A stretch of 64,000 nucleotides of DNA. Origin: Sphingopyxis alaskensis RB2256. Lineage in GTDB: Bacteria; Pseudomonadota; Alphaproteobacteria; Sphingomonadales; Sphingomonadaceae. Shown in pieces: positions 28,911-37,190 of the stretch (the first letter of the stretch is position 1; each line of letters starts with the position of its first letter). The stretch is taken from NCBI RefSeq assembly GCF_000013985.1, contig NC_008048.1:558001-622000 (forward strand), given 5' to 3'. The notes beneath the pieces are model-generated. The model saw nothing but the letters and a program-made list of their open reading frames with translations. It was not told the origin of the DNA and searched no databases. The position numbers and the translations under genes were made by a program.

Positions 28911-28929
28911 AATGGGTCCTGACCCTAAT
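28911..28929. repeat. Short palindrome GGGTC-CT-GACCC (inverted copy)
   Basis: AATGGGTCCTGACCCTAAT is the reverse complement form of the motif at 26305-26320. It lies in the 244 gene-free bases between the envC-like gene and ctpA, where I see nothing else. Confidence 0.6.
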
Positions 28930-29032
28930 CCCCTTCCCGGCACCACGTCCCCGAGCGCCATCGACGCCGCGCCTTCCCGCTTCGCTCGAACGCGCGTCAC
29001 CTCTGCACTCGGAAATGCGAAAGAGCGATGAG

Positions 29033-30250
29033 CTATCCGATCATCGCGACGATATCGACCGGGCGGCCTGCACGGCGCAGTTCGACGGTGATGCGGCTGT
29101 CGTCCGATCCGGCGCGCCCGACCGGCGCCCCGGCCTCGACCGTATCGCCAACCCCCACCGACAGCGCGATCATCCCGGCGAGCAGCGAGATCCAGCCGCC
29201 GCCATGGTCGATGATGACGATCTTGCCATAGCCCCGATAATCGCCCGCAAAGCTCACGCGACCGGGCGCGGGGGCGACGACCTGCCCCCCCGGTCGCGCC
29301 GCGACGGTGATGCCGCGCGACCGCACCCCGCTTTCGTTGACCTCGCCCAGCCCGGTGACGATGCGCCCGACGACCGGCAGGCGATAGGCGGTGGCGGTGA
29401 GGCCGACCTCGCGCGTGGCGGGCGGGGCGAGAGGGTCGACGCTCCCCGCCTCGGGATCGCGCGGACGCGGCAGCGGCCCTGCCAGCGCCGCCAGTTCGGC
29501 ACGCACCAGCCCGTCGGCTTCGAGCGCATCCATCAATTCGACGATGTCGCGCGCCTTTTCGCCAAGCCCCAGCGCGCGGTCGGCCTCGAGCCGCGCGCTG
29601 CTCATCAGGTCGCGCGAGCGCAACCGCCCCTCGTTCTCGAGGCGCGTCAGCGCGGCGCGGCGCGCGGCGAGCCGCGCCCTGCTTGCCGCCAGCGCGTCGA
29701 GCGCGATCGCCTGTTGCCGCCGCGCGGTGTCGAGCAGAGTGAGTTCGCGGCGGACCCCGGCGGTGCGCCGCGCGATCACCGGCATCGCGGCGTCGATCAC
29801 CGCGCGGGCGTGGACCATCTCGCGGAGCGATCCCGGCTGCGCGAGCACGCTGACGGGTGGCTGGCGGCTGAGTTGCTGGAGCGACGCGGCGAGTTCGAGC
29901 AGGGGCTGCTGCTGCTCGGCCAGCCGCGCGCGCTGCGCCGACAGGCGGCGCGCGACGAGCGCGACGCGCGCCTCGCCGGCGCTGATGTCGGCTTCGGCCG
30001 CCTGGATGCGCGCGGCGAGCGCGGCGCTGCGCTTTTTCAGCCGGTCGGCCTCGCTGTTCGCGGCGGCGGCCTGTTTTTCCAGCGCGGCGCTGCGCGCCAT
30101 CGCCGCCGCCGACTGCTGCCTGGCGTCAACGAGCTGCATCCGTTCGCGCGTGGCGATGGCCTGTGGGTCGAAGAAGTCGCCCTGTGCCAGCGCGAAGGTT
30201 CCGCCCGCGAAGGCGGCGACGATCGCCAGCGCGGCGGGCCCGCGCCTCAC
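29033..30250 (-). CDS. Murein hydrolase activator, EnvC/M23 family
   Basis: Periplasmic factor that activates cell-division amidases. A hydrophobic N-terminus (ALAIVAAFAGGTFALAQG) is followed by a long coiled coil (about 30-250) and a C-terminal LytM/M23 domain. In that domain RGITVAARPGGQVVAPAPGRV, YGKIVIIDHGGGWISLLAGM and GSDDSRITVELRR are visible. The zinc ligands of active M23 peptidases are incomplete (no HxH; HGGGW and VEL remain), which fits a non-catalytic EnvC. The GTG start at 30250 overlaps the rlmH stop by four bases. Confidence 0.88.
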   Translation of the reverse strand: MRRGPAALAIVAAFAGGTFALAQGDFFDPQAIATRERMQLVDARQQSAAAMARSAALEKQAAAANSEADRLKKRSAALAARIQAAEADISAGEARVALVARRLSAQRARLAEQQQPLLELAASLQQLSRQPPVSVLAQPGSLREMVHARAVIDAAMPVIARRTAGVRRELTLLDTARRQQAIALDALAASRARLAARRAALTRLENEGRLRSRDLMSSARLEADRALGLGEKARDIVELMDALEADGLVRAELAALAGPLPRPRDPEAGSVDPLAPPATREVGLTATAYRLPVVGRIVTGLGEVNESGVRSRGITVAARPGGQVVAPAPGRVSFAGDYRGYGKIVIIDHGGGWISLLAGMIALSVGVGDTVEAGAPVGRAGSDDSRITVELRRAGRPVDIVAMIG

Positions 30251-30675
30251 TGGCGCCCCTCGCGGTGATAGGGATGTCCTGCGATGATGCTGGTGGCGCG
30301 CCACAATTGTTCGGCGAGCATCGCGCGCGCCATCAAATGCGGCCAGGTCGCGCGGCCAAAGGCGATGACCTTGTCGGCGCCCTTGCGTTCGTCGGGCGTG
30401 AAACCGTCGGCGGCGCCAATGCAGAAGCGCGCCTCGCGCACTCCGCCATCGCGCCAGTTTTCGAGTAAATTTGCAAATTCGAGCGAGGACATCTGTTCGC
30501 CGCCCTCGTCGAGCAATATGGTGCGGCTGCCCGCTGCCGCGGCGGGAACGCGCCCGCCGGTGTCGGGGAGTTCCGAAATCTTCTGCGCCCAGGTCACGCG
30601 CTTCATATAGCGCTCGACCAGCTCGGCCTCCGGGCCGCGCCCGATGCGCCCGCGCGCGATGATGTGCAGCAACAT
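30247..30675 (-). CDS. rlmH: 23S rRNA (pseudouridine-1915-N3) methyltransferase RlmH
   Basis: SPOUT methyltransferase acting on helix 69 of 23S rRNA in the 70S ribosome. The 142 residues have the family start MLLHIIARGRIGRGPEAELVERYMKR (in part), LLDEGGEQMSSLEFANLLENW, the SAM knot FCIGAADGFTPDE and the C-terminal HLMARAMLAEQLWRATSIIAG, HPYHRE. It lies between rsfS and the envC-like gene, preceded by a large perfect palindrome. Confidence 0.96.
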   Translation of the reverse strand: MLLHIIARGRIGRGPEAELVERYMKRVTWAQKISELPDTGGRVPAAAAGSRTILLDEGGEQMSSLEFANLLENWRDGGVREARFCIGAADGFTPDERKGADKVIAFGRATWPHLMARAMLAEQLWRATSIIAGHPYHREGRQ

Positions 30676-30697
30676 GGTTTTTGTTCACCTTCGGTGA

Positions 30698-30784
30698 AAG
30701 CGGCACCAGCCCGCTCCCCCTCCCGGCCTCCCATAGGCTATTATCGTTGGGGAGGCCGGGAGGGGGAGCGGGCTGGTGCCGCTT
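30698..30784. repeat. Perfect 35-bp inverted repeat between rsfS and rlmH
   Basis: Arms at 30698-30732 and 30750-30784 are exact reverse complements over 35 bases, separated by 17 bases. Each arm begins with AAGCGGCACCAGCCCGCTCC and ends with CGGCCTCCC (left arm reading). It lies inside the nadD-rsfS-rlmH operon. A transcript would form a very stable hairpin without a T-run. Confidence 0.92.
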
Positions 30785-30817
30785 CTGTCGGGCTTTAGGC
30801 CGAACAGATCAAAAACG

Positions 30818-31216
30818 TCAATTCGCGGCTGCGACCGGCGGCGCGTCGCCGAACGACCACATGCGTTCGAGGTTATAGAAGCTGCGAACCTCGGGACGGA
30901 ACAGGTGGACGATGACGTCGCCCGCATCGAGCAGCACCCAATCGGCGTTGGGCAGCCCTTCGACGCGAACCGGACGGCCCGCTTCCTGCTTGATCCGCTG
31001 CGCCAGTTTTTCGGCAATCGCCGAGACGTGGCGCGTCGAACGGCCGCTCGCGATCACCATATGGTCGGCGATGCTGCTCTTGCCGGCAAGCGGGATCGAG
31101 ATGGTTTCCTGGGCCTGGTCCTCGTCCAGCTGGTGGAGGATCAGCGCGTGGAGCGCGTCCACGCTGTCATTGGCAGGAGCGGCGCCCGGCGCGGCCCCCT
31201 GGGTGGCGGAGATCAA
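30818..31216 (-). CDS. rsfS: Ribosomal silencing factor RsfS
   Basis: Binds ribosomal protein L14 and prevents subunit joining under nutrient limitation. The 132 residues contain KSSIADHMVIASGRSTRHVSAIAEKL (in part: IADHMVIASGRSTRHV) and the conserved EGLPNADWVLLDAGDVIVHLF, with RSFYNLERMW near the end. It overlaps nadD by four bases. A short variable N-terminus is rich in Ala and Pro. Confidence 0.95.
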   Translation of the reverse strand: MISATQGAAPGAAPANDSVDALHALILHQLDEDQAQETISIPLAGKSSIADHMVIASGRSTRHVSAIAEKLAQRIKQEAGRPVRVEGLPNADWVLLDAGDVIVHLFRPEVRSFYNLERMWSFGDAPPVAAAN

Positions 31217-31866
31217 ATGCGTCCTTTCTTGGTCGGTTCCACCAGCCGCGAACGTGTGACCGGATCGCGCAGCGCGCGGCCTTCATAGCGTTCGAACCAG
31301 CGGGGGTTGGCCTGCCGCATCGCAGTCGCGGATCGCACATCGGGCGAAAATCGCAGGAACACGAGGGCGGGCGGTCTCCAGTCTGTCCAATGGCTTTTCT
31401 GGTCTGCGGGCCGGACAAAGCGCCGAAGCCATCCCATCGCACGTCTTGCATGGGCACGGTCATTATAGCCCGGACGCGCGATAACCGCAATCGGCATCAA
31501 ACGCGCAATGCCCCGCCAGTCGCGCCATCGGGGCAGTTGGACCAGATTGTCGGCGCCCATGATCCAGATAAACTGGCGGTCAGGATAGCGGCGGACGAGC
31601 TTTTTGAGCGTGTCGATCGTGTAGCGGGTGCCAAGCTCGGCCTCGATTCCCGTCGCGCGGATCGGCGCGCGCCGCGCCATGCGCCGCGCCGAGGCGAGCC
31701 GCGCGGGGAGGGGCGCCATGCCTGCTTTCGGCTTCAAGGGATTGCCCGGCGAGACGAGCCACCAGAGTTCGTCGAGGTGCAGCGAATCGATCGCGTTCAA
31801 ACTGATCGCGCGATGCCCGCCATGCGCAGGGTTGAAGCTGCCGCCCAGGAGACCGGTGGGGATCAC
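31213..31866 (-). CDS. nadD: Nicotinate-nucleotide adenylyltransferase NadD
   Basis: Makes nicotinate adenine dinucleotide in NAD synthesis and is normally essential. Motifs: GLLGGSFNPAHGGHRAISLNA with the HxGH nucleotidyl-transfer site (HGGH), WWLVSPGNPLK, FIWIMGADNLVQLPRW and SATAMR as the SxTxxR motif. The GTG start at 31866 overlaps the stop codon of the upstream toxin gene (GTGA), so translation of nadD may be coupled to the toxin-antitoxin pair. Confidence 0.95.
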   Translation of the reverse strand: MIPTGLLGGSFNPAHGGHRAISLNAIDSLHLDELWWLVSPGNPLKPKAGMAPLPARLASARRMARRAPIRATGIEAELGTRYTIDTLKKLVRRYPDRQFIWIMGADNLVQLPRWRDWRGIARLMPIAVIARPGYNDRAHARRAMGWLRRFVRPADQKSHWTDWRPPALVFLRFSPDVRSATAMRQANPRWFERYEGRALRDPVTRSRLVEPTKKGRI

Positions 31867-32150
31867 AGGAGGGTTTGCCAGTCGCTGCGCAAATGGACGA
31901 CACGAAGGACGAGGAGCCGTTCCGCATTCACATCATACAGTAGGGCAAATGGAAGCTGGCCCAAACGCCATTTTCGCAGACCATGTGCATCGACCAGCGA
32001 ACCGGCGCGCGGTGTAAGCGCCAGAAAGTCGCTCGCGCGCTCGGCTTCGGACAGCAACGCGTCCGCGAGATCGAAATCGACCAGATAGAGGCCGTCGGCA
32101 TTGTTCAAGAGGTCTTCGGTCGCTGCCTGCGACCATTGGACATTGATCAC
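31863..32150 (-). CDS. ParE/RelE family toxin
   Basis: Type II toxin of 95 residues; relatives inhibit gyrase (ParE) or cut mRNA on ribosomes (RelE). Fold features: WSQAATEDLLNNADGLYLVD (helices 1-2), ALTPRAGSLVDAHGLRKWRLG (strand region), FALLYDVNAERLLVLRVVHLRSDW with the C-terminal RVVHxRxDW that is typical of ParE. The start overlaps the antitoxin stop by four bases. I cannot decide between gyrase and mRNA as target. The base composition appears less G+C-rich than the flanking genes. Confidence 0.88.
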   Translation of the reverse strand: MINVQWSQAATEDLLNNADGLYLVDFDLADALLSEAERASDFLALTPRAGSLVDAHGLRKWRLGQLPFALLYDVNAERLLVLRVVHLRSDWQTLL

Positions 32151-32428
32151 GCTGTCGCTTTATCGTGCTTTGAACGGAGTTCGGCGCGCTTCGCGGCGAT
32201 CAGCTTTTTCATCTCTTCGTGCGAGATCAGCGGCTCCTCGCGGGCAGATCGCTCGCCTTCCTCGATGATTGCGAGCATCTCGGCTTCGCGTTCGACAAAC
32301 TGTCGAACCGCCTGCGCAACGAGCCACGAGCGCGAGCGATCATAGCGTTCCGCCAATCTGTCGAGCGTTTCCAGGGTTACGGCGTCAAGCCGCGTCGTGA
32401 TCGGCGTCGTAGCATCCATGCTGTGCAC
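32147..32428 (-). CDS. Ribbon-helix-helix antitoxin
   Basis: Antitoxin partner of the ParE-like toxin. The N-terminal RHH domain (ITTRLDAVTLETLDRLAERYDRSRSWLVAQAV; key strand ITTRLD and helix RSRSWLVAQAVRQFV) binds DNA and probably represses its own operon. The C-terminal half (about 55-90) is charged (EEGERSAREEPLISHEEMKKLI) and likely wraps the toxin. A second in-frame ATG at 32419 is also possible. proA lies 22 bases upstream on the same strand. Confidence 0.88.
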   Translation of the reverse strand: MHSMDATTPITTRLDAVTLETLDRLAERYDRSRSWLVAQAVRQFVEREAEMLAIIEEGERSAREEPLISHEEMKKLIAAKRAELRSKHDKATA

Positions 32429-32450
32429 ATATCATTTGTATACAAACGAC

Positions 32451-33740
32451 TCAAGGCCGCAACTGTCCGCTCCCGCGCACCAGCCACTTGTACGTCGTCA
32501 GCCCTTCCAGCGCGACCGGCCCGCGCGCGTGGAGGCGTCCGGTTGCGATGCCAATTTCGGCACCCAGCCCGAACTCTCCTCCATCCGCAAATTGCGTCGA
32601 GGCGTTGTGCATGACGATCGCGCTGTCGACGCCCGTCAGGAAACGCTCGGCGGTCGCGGCATCCTCGGTGACGATCGCGTCGGTGTGGCGGCTCGAATGC
32701 GCGTCGATGTGCGCGAGCGCGCCGTCGAGGCCGTCGACCATGGCGATCGAGACGATCGCATCGAGATATTCGGTATCCCAGTCGCCGGCGCTCGCGGACT
32801 CGACATGCGGGCTGAGCGCCGCGACATCCCTGTCACCGCGCACTTCGCAGCCCGCGGCGATTAGCGCGTCGACAATGCCCAGCGGGGCAGGGTAGGCGCG
32901 GTCGATCAGGATCGTCTCGGTCGCGCCGCAGATGCCGGTGCGGCGCATCTTGGCATTCACCGCCAGCTCGACCGCCTTCGCGGGGTTGGCGGCTCCGTCG
33001 ATGTAGAGATGGTTGATGCCGTCGAGGTGCGCGAGAACGGGCACGCGTGCCTCATCCTGCACGCGCGCGACCAGCCCCTTGCCGCCGCGCGGAATGATGA
33101 TGTCGATCAGCCCCTGTGCGCGCAGCATCGCCCCGACCGCGGCGCGGTCCTGCGTCGGGACCAGCTGCACGGCATCGGCGGGCAGGCCCGCCTCGACGAG
33201 TCCCGCCGCGAAGGCGGCGTGAAGCGCGCGGTTCGAATGCACCGCTTCGCTGCCGCCGCGCAGGATCACGGCATTGCCCGCCATCAGCCCGAGCGCCGCG
33301 GCGTCGGCGGTGACATTGGGGCGGCTTTCATAGATAATGCCGATCACGCCGAGCGGGACGCGCACGCGGCTCAATTCCAGTCCGTTGGGCCGCGTGAAGC
33401 GGTCGATCTCGCGGCCGACCGGATCGGGCAGCGCCGCGACCGCCTCGATCGCGTCGGCGATCGCCGCAAGGCGCCCCTCGTCGAGCCGCAGCCGGTCGAG
33501 CATCGCGCCCGACAGGCCGTTGGTTTGCCCCGCCGCCATATCCTCGGCATTGGCCGCCAGTATCGCCGCCGATCGCGCGCGGATCGCGCCTGCCGCGGCT
33601 TTCAGCGCTGCCGCCTTTTCGGCGGTCGGTGTCTGTGCAAGCCGTTTCGCGGCGGTGCGCGCGCGCGCGCCCATCTCGGCGATCAGCGCCGCGGCCTCGC
33701 CGGGCCGCGCGGAAGAAGCGGTGAGCGTTTCGGTGATCAT
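32451..33740 (-). CDS. proA: Glutamate-5-semialdehyde dehydrogenase
   Basis: NADPH-dependent second step of proline synthesis, acting on glutamyl phosphate. The 429-residue length is typical. Motifs: [63 protein letters not shown], the catalytic Cys in [17 protein letters not shown] and the C-terminal [19 protein letters not shown]. The ATG at 33740 was chosen at the start of the conserved part. proB is not adjacent. nadD usually follows proA in alphaproteobacteria; here the toxin-antitoxin pair lies between them. Confidence 0.96.
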   Translation of the reverse strand: MITETLTASSARPGEAAALIAEMGARARTAAKRLAQTPTAEKAAALKAAAGAIRARSAAILAANAEDMAAGQTNGLSGAMLDRLRLDEGRLAAIADAIEAVAALPDPVGREIDRFTRPNGLELSRVRVPLGVIGIIYESRPNVTADAAALGLMAGNAVILRGGSEAVHSNRALHAAFAAGLVEAGLPADAVQLVPTQDRAAVGAMLRAQGLIDIIIPRGGKGLVARVQDEARVPVLAHLDGINHLYIDGAANPAKAVELAVNAKMRRTGICGATETILIDRAYPAPLGIVDALIAAGCEVRGDRDVAALSPHVESASAGDWDTEYLDAIVSIAMVDGLDGALAHIDAHSSRHTDAIVTEDAATAERFLTGVDSAIVMHNASTQFADGGEFGLGAEIGIATGRLHARGPVALEGLTTYKWLVRGSGQLRP

Positions 33741-33819
33741 CGAACCGCCTCTATCATGTTTCGCCGACCTGCCGAAAGCCCCGTTGCGTGGTACCCTTCG
33801 GGCCACTAGTCAGGGGCGC

Positions 33820-34956
33820 ATGAACGGGGACATCGAAGGGATCGGGGCGGCGGTGACCGCGGGGCTGGCGGCGCGCGCGGTCGAATCGGCGCATGGCGGC
33901 GCCGAGCGCGCCAATGCGCCGCTGCGCTGTCTCAATTGCGGGACCAGCCTCGCCGGGTCGCATTGCCATCGTTGCGGGCAGCGGGCCGAGGTGCATCGCA
34001 GCTTCGGCGCGATCGGGCACGATCTGGTCCATGCCATCTTCCATTTCGAAGGCAAGATCTGGAACACGCTGCCGCTGCTTGCATGGCGGCCGGGCGACCT
34101 GACCCGCCGCTATATCCACGGCGAGCGTGCGCGCTTCATCTCGCCGCTGGCGCTGTTCCTCTTCGCGGTGTTCCTGACCTATGCCGTGCTCGCGATGATC
34201 GGTAGCGGTGGCGAATTCGGCGCCGCGCTGAGCAAGGCGGCCGACGAGCAGACGCGCACCACCGCGGTCAAGGACAGCATCCAGATGGAGGTCGACCGCA
34301 TCGACGGCGAGCTTGCGAAAGCGGGGCTGGCGGACGACCGGCGCCGCGCGCTCGAAGCCGAGCGCAATATCCTCCAGCAAAGCGCCACCTATCTGGGCGT
34401 TGCGCGCGCGCGCAGCCAGAGCGAGCGAAGGGCCGATCGCGCCGCAGGACCGCCGGTGCTCGACGATCCGCGCGACCAGGTGGCGACGAGCGCCGATTTC
34501 ATCTCGCGCAACAAGATCGATACCGGGGTGCCCTTCATCGACAATGGCCTCAAAAAGGCGTTCGCAAACCCGGCGCTGGTTCTCTACAAACTTCAGGCGA
34601 ACGCCTATAAGTTCGCCTGGGCGCTGATCCCGCTGTCGCTGCCCTTCCTGTGGCTGCTCTACCCCTTCAGTCGGCGCTTCCACGCTTACGACCATTTCGT
34701 TTTCGTCACCTATTCGATTTCGTTCATGCTGCTGCTCTTCGTTGTCGTGCGGCTTTTGAACGTGACGATTTTCGGCGAGGTAGCGACCTTTCTTGCGATG
34801 CTCTATGTGCCCTTCCACATGTATCGTCAGCTGCGCGGCGCCTATCGCTCGTCGCGCTTCGGTGCCTTTGTGCGCGCCAACCTGCTGCTCTTTTTCAGCC
34901 TGTTCACGCTTATCTGGTTCATGCTGTTGCTGCTCGCGCTCGGCATCAGCGGCTAA
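33820..34956 (+). CDS. DUF3667 domain membrane protein
   Basis: Membrane protein of unknown function, 378 residues. A zinc-ribbon-like N-terminus (LRCLNCGTSLAGSHCHRCGQRAE, in part CLNCG and CHRCGQ) is followed by HRSFGAIGHDLVHAIFHFEGK and TLPLLAWRPGDLTRRYIHGERARF, which are hallmarks of DUF3667. There are about five membrane segments (about 113-131 and four from 264 on). A charged coiled coil (about 145-205) lies between them, probably in the cytoplasm. Divergent from proA with 79 bases between. Confidence 0.85.
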   Translation: MNGDIEGIGAAVTAGLAARAVESAHGGAERANAPLRCLNCGTSLAGSHCHRCGQRAEVHRSFGAIGHDLVHAIFHFEGKIWNTLPLLAWRPGDLTRRYIHGERARFISPLALFLFAVFLTYAVLAMIGSGGEFGAALSKAADEQTRTTAVKDSIQMEVDRIDGELAKAGLADDRRRALEAERNILQQSATYLGVARARSQSERRADRAAGPPVLDDPRDQVATSADFISRNKIDTGVPFIDNGLKKAFANPALVLYKLQANAYKFAWALIPLSLPFLWLLYPFSRRFHAYDHFVFVTYSISFMLLLFVVVRLLNVTIFGEVATFLAMLYVPFHMYRQLRGAYRSSRFGAFVRANLLLFFSLFTLIWFMLLLLALGISG

Positions 34957-35017
34957 CAAGGCCCGTAACGATCGGCGGACACAGACGCGGCAGGGGCGAT
35001 TCCCGGCAAGGAGGAGG

Positions 35018-35131
35018 ATGGCGACGCACGCGGCCTGGAGAGCGATCGACCGGCGCCCGCTGATCCGGTTTGGGACGGCAGGACTCGCGGCGCCGGGCTT
35101 CCCGGCGCCGCGCGGCAAACGGATGTCCTGA
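35018..35131 (+). pseudogene. 37-codon ORF resembling an orphan Tat signal peptide
   Basis: A very strong ribosome binding site (AAGGAGGAGG) directly precedes ATG at 35018. The encoded peptide (MATHAAWRAIDRR, then PLIRFGTAGLAAPGFPAP) looks like the start of a twin-arginine signal of an alkaline-phosphatase-D-like protein, but it ends after 37 codons with no mature protein. The 3' part contains a perfect 12-bp hairpin (35086-35112). Likely a remnant; a functional micropeptide is possible. Confidence 0.4.
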
Positions 35132-35133
35132 TC

Positions 35134-36057
35134 CTAGCTATAGGGCGGCGCCTCTTCGAACTCGGCGAACCAGGGATAGTCGTTCGCAACGCTCGCCGTG
35201 AAATTGGCGGGACGCTTTTCGAGGAAGCTCGACACCCCCTCGGCGGCGTCGGGGCTGCGGCCGCGGGCAAAGATCGCGCGGCTGTCCCAGCGGTGCGCGC
35301 TCATCGGATGCGGCGCGCCAAGCATCCGCCAGAGCATGTGGCGCGTCAGCGCGACCGACACCGGGGCGCTATGCTCGGTCAGCTCGCGCGCCCTGGCGAT
35401 CGCGGCGTCGACCAGCTCGCCGGGGGCGTGGATCGACTGGACAAGGCCCTTTTCACGCGCTTCCGCTGCCGGGATCAGCCGCCCCGAAAAGCACCAGTCG
35501 ACCGCAGTCTGGATGCCGACGAGGCGGGGCAGGAACCAGCTCGACGCCGCTTCGGGGACGATGCCGCGCCGCGCAAAGACAAAGCCGTAACGCGCGGTGT
35601 CGCTCGCGAGGCGCGCGTCCATCGACAGGGTCATCGTCGCCCCGATGCCGACCGCGGCGCCGTTGATCGCGCCAAGCACGGGCTTTTTGGCGTCGAAGAT
35701 GCGCATCGACACGCGCCCGCCCGAATCGCGGATCAGCGGGTGCGACCAGTCGATCGTGCCGTCTTCGGCCACCGGGCTGGCGGGGAAGCCGTCGGGCAGG
35801 ATCGCCGCCTTGTCGGTTCGCTTGTCATAATCGAAGGTCGCCGCGCCCTGGCCCAGATCGGCGCCGGCGCAATAGGCCTTTTCGCCCGACCCGGTGAAGA
35901 TCACCGCGCGCACCCCGTCGTCGGCGTCGCATTCGTCGAGCGCGGCGACGATCTCCAGCATCATTTGGGTGGTAAAGGCGTTCATCCGGTCGGGGCGGTG
36001 CAAGGTCAGCAGCGCGATGCCCTCGTGGCGGTCGAGGCGAATCTGGTCGAAGCTCAT
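35134..36057 (-). CDS. Enoyl-CoA hydratase/isomerase family protein
   Basis: Crotonase-fold enzyme of 307 residues, probably in fatty acid or branched-chain amino acid degradation. Conserved: LLTLHRPDRMNAFTTQMMLE, the first oxyanion segment KAYCAGADL, and PVLGAINGAAVGIGATMTLSMDARLAS for the second. The catalytic Glu region FARRGIVPEAASSWFLPRLVG carries the Glu at the expected place. An insertion of about 30 residues (DYDKRTDKAAILPDGFPASP) follows the first segment. The ATG at 36057 has GGAGAGAGATGG upstream. A palindrome resembling a LiuR site lies 58 bases upstream. Confidence 0.9.
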   Translation of the reverse strand: MSFDQIRLDRHEGIALLTLHRPDRMNAFTTQMMLEIVAALDECDADDGVRAVIFTGSGEKAYCAGADLGQGAATFDYDKRTDKAAILPDGFPASPVAEDGTIDWSHPLIRDSGGRVSMRIFDAKKPVLGAINGAAVGIGATMTLSMDARLASDTARYGFVFARRGIVPEAASSWFLPRLVGIQTAVDWCFSGRLIPAAEAREKGLVQSIHAPGELVDAAIARARELTEHSAPVSVALTRHMLWRMLGAPHPMSAHRWDSRAIFARGRSPDAAEGVSSFLEKRPANFTASVANDYPWFAEFEEAPPYS

Positions 36058-36114
36058 CCATCTCTCTCCTTCGGTCGCCGGCAGGGTTGCAAGCTCGGCC
36101 GCTGAACGCAAGCA

Positions 36115-36131
36115 CTTTACGTAAACGTAAG
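36115..36131. promoter_or_regulatory. Palindrome CTTTACGTAAACGTAAG, LiuR-like
   Basis: TTTACGT-AA-ACGTAAG lies in the promoter region of the enoyl-CoA hydratase gene. It resembles the TTTACGT-N2-ACGTAAA palindromes that I recall for the MerR-type regulator LiuR of branched-chain amino acid degradation; the link is inference. The rest of the 244-base space holds a degenerate GGGAGAAGG repeat remnant. Confidence 0.45.
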
Positions 36132-36301
36132 GCGTGATCGCTCCCCAACCTTCGCCCGATGGGAGAAGGATGGAGAGAAGCGAGGGATGACGCGCCGGGT
36201 CTTTGCCGCTATAGGCGCCGCAACCGCCCCGGCGCCGCGCCTCCCCCGTGAGTCGCCACCGCCGGGGCCATTCATTTGCTTCCGACAGAAAGTTGACCGC
36301 C

Positions 36302-37078
36302 ATGGCCCGTCGCCGCCAGATCTACGAAGGCAAAGCCAAAATCCTGTATGAAGGCCCCGAACCGGGCACGCTGATCCAGTATTTCAAGGACGACGCGACC
36401 GCGTTCAACGCGCAGAAGCGCGGGACGATCAATGGCAAGGGCGTGCTCAACAACCGGATTTCGGAGCATGTGTTCACCCTGCTCGGCAATATCGGGGTGC
36501 CGACGCATTTCATCCGCCGCCTCAACATGCGCGAGCAGCTCATCCGTCAGGTCGAGATCGTGCCGATCGAGGTGATCGTGCGCAACGTCGCGGCGGGCAC
36601 GCTGTCGAAGCGGCTGGGGATCGAGGAGGGGACGCAGCTTCCCCGCACCCTCATCGAATATTGCTACAAGGACGACGCGCTCGGCGATCCGCTCGTCGCC
36701 GAGGAGCATATCGCCTGCTTCAACTGGTGCAGCCAGGACGAGCTTCACGACATTCAGGACATGGCGATCCGTATCAATGATTTCATGTCGGGCATGTTCG
36801 CCGCGGTCGGCATCCGCCTCGTCGACTTCAAGCTGGAGTTCGGGCGGCTGTACGAGGGCGATTTCAGCCGCATCATCCTCGCCGACGAGATCAGCCCGGA
36901 TGGTTGTCGCCTGTGGGACATGACGACGAACGAAAAGCTCGACAAGGACCGTTTCCGCCGCGACCTCGGCGGCGAGGTCGAAGCCTATCAGGAAGTCGCG
37001 CGCCGCCTCGGCCTGCTGCCCGAAGGCGGCGACAATGCCGTGCTCGACCTCGAAAGCCACCGCAAGAAAAAGGGTTGA
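36302..37078 (+). CDS. purC: Phosphoribosylaminoimidazole-succinocarboxamide synthase
   Basis: ATP-dependent condensation of CAIR with aspartate in purine synthesis. The 258 residues contain the PurC signatures [55 protein letters not shown], and the C-terminal [26 protein letters not shown] (in part: [14 protein letters not shown]). The ATG at 36302 gives the normal N-terminus. purS and purQ are 5 kb downstream on the same strand. A family B palindrome follows the stop. Confidence 0.97.
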   Translation: MARRRQIYEGKAKILYEGPEPGTLIQYFKDDATAFNAQKRGTINGKGVLNNRISEHVFTLLGNIGVPTHFIRRLNMREQLIRQVEIVPIEVIVRNVAAGTLSKRLGIEEGTQLPRTLIEYCYKDDALGDPLVAEEHIACFNWCSQDELHDIQDMAIRINDFMSGMFAAVGIRLVDFKLEFGRLYEGDFSRIILADEISPDGCRLWDMTTNEKLDKDRFRRDLGGEVEAYQEVARRLGLLPEGGDNAVLDLESHRKKKG

Positions 37079-37090
37079 GTCCGCCTTATC

Positions 37091-37118
37091 CGTCATCCCG
37101 GCCTTCGCCGGGATGACG
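37091..37118. repeat. Palindromic repeat, family B (copy 3, minimal)
   Basis: CGTCATCCCGGC-CTTC-GCCGGGATGACG is a perfect 12-bp stem with a four-base loop, 12 bases after the purC stop. It may act as a terminator or mRNA 3' stabiliser, though no T-run follows. Confidence 0.85.
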
Positions 37119-37190
37119 ATAGGAGTATGTTCACCATCGTTGCCAAGGCCTCCGCCTTGACGCGGACGCAATGATCGCCAGAACGGCGCC

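Noticed and set aside
32429..32450. Separate promoter between proA and the antitoxin gene
   Set aside because: Only 22 bases separate them and no -35/-10 pair fits; a promoter inside proA is possible but cannot be seen.
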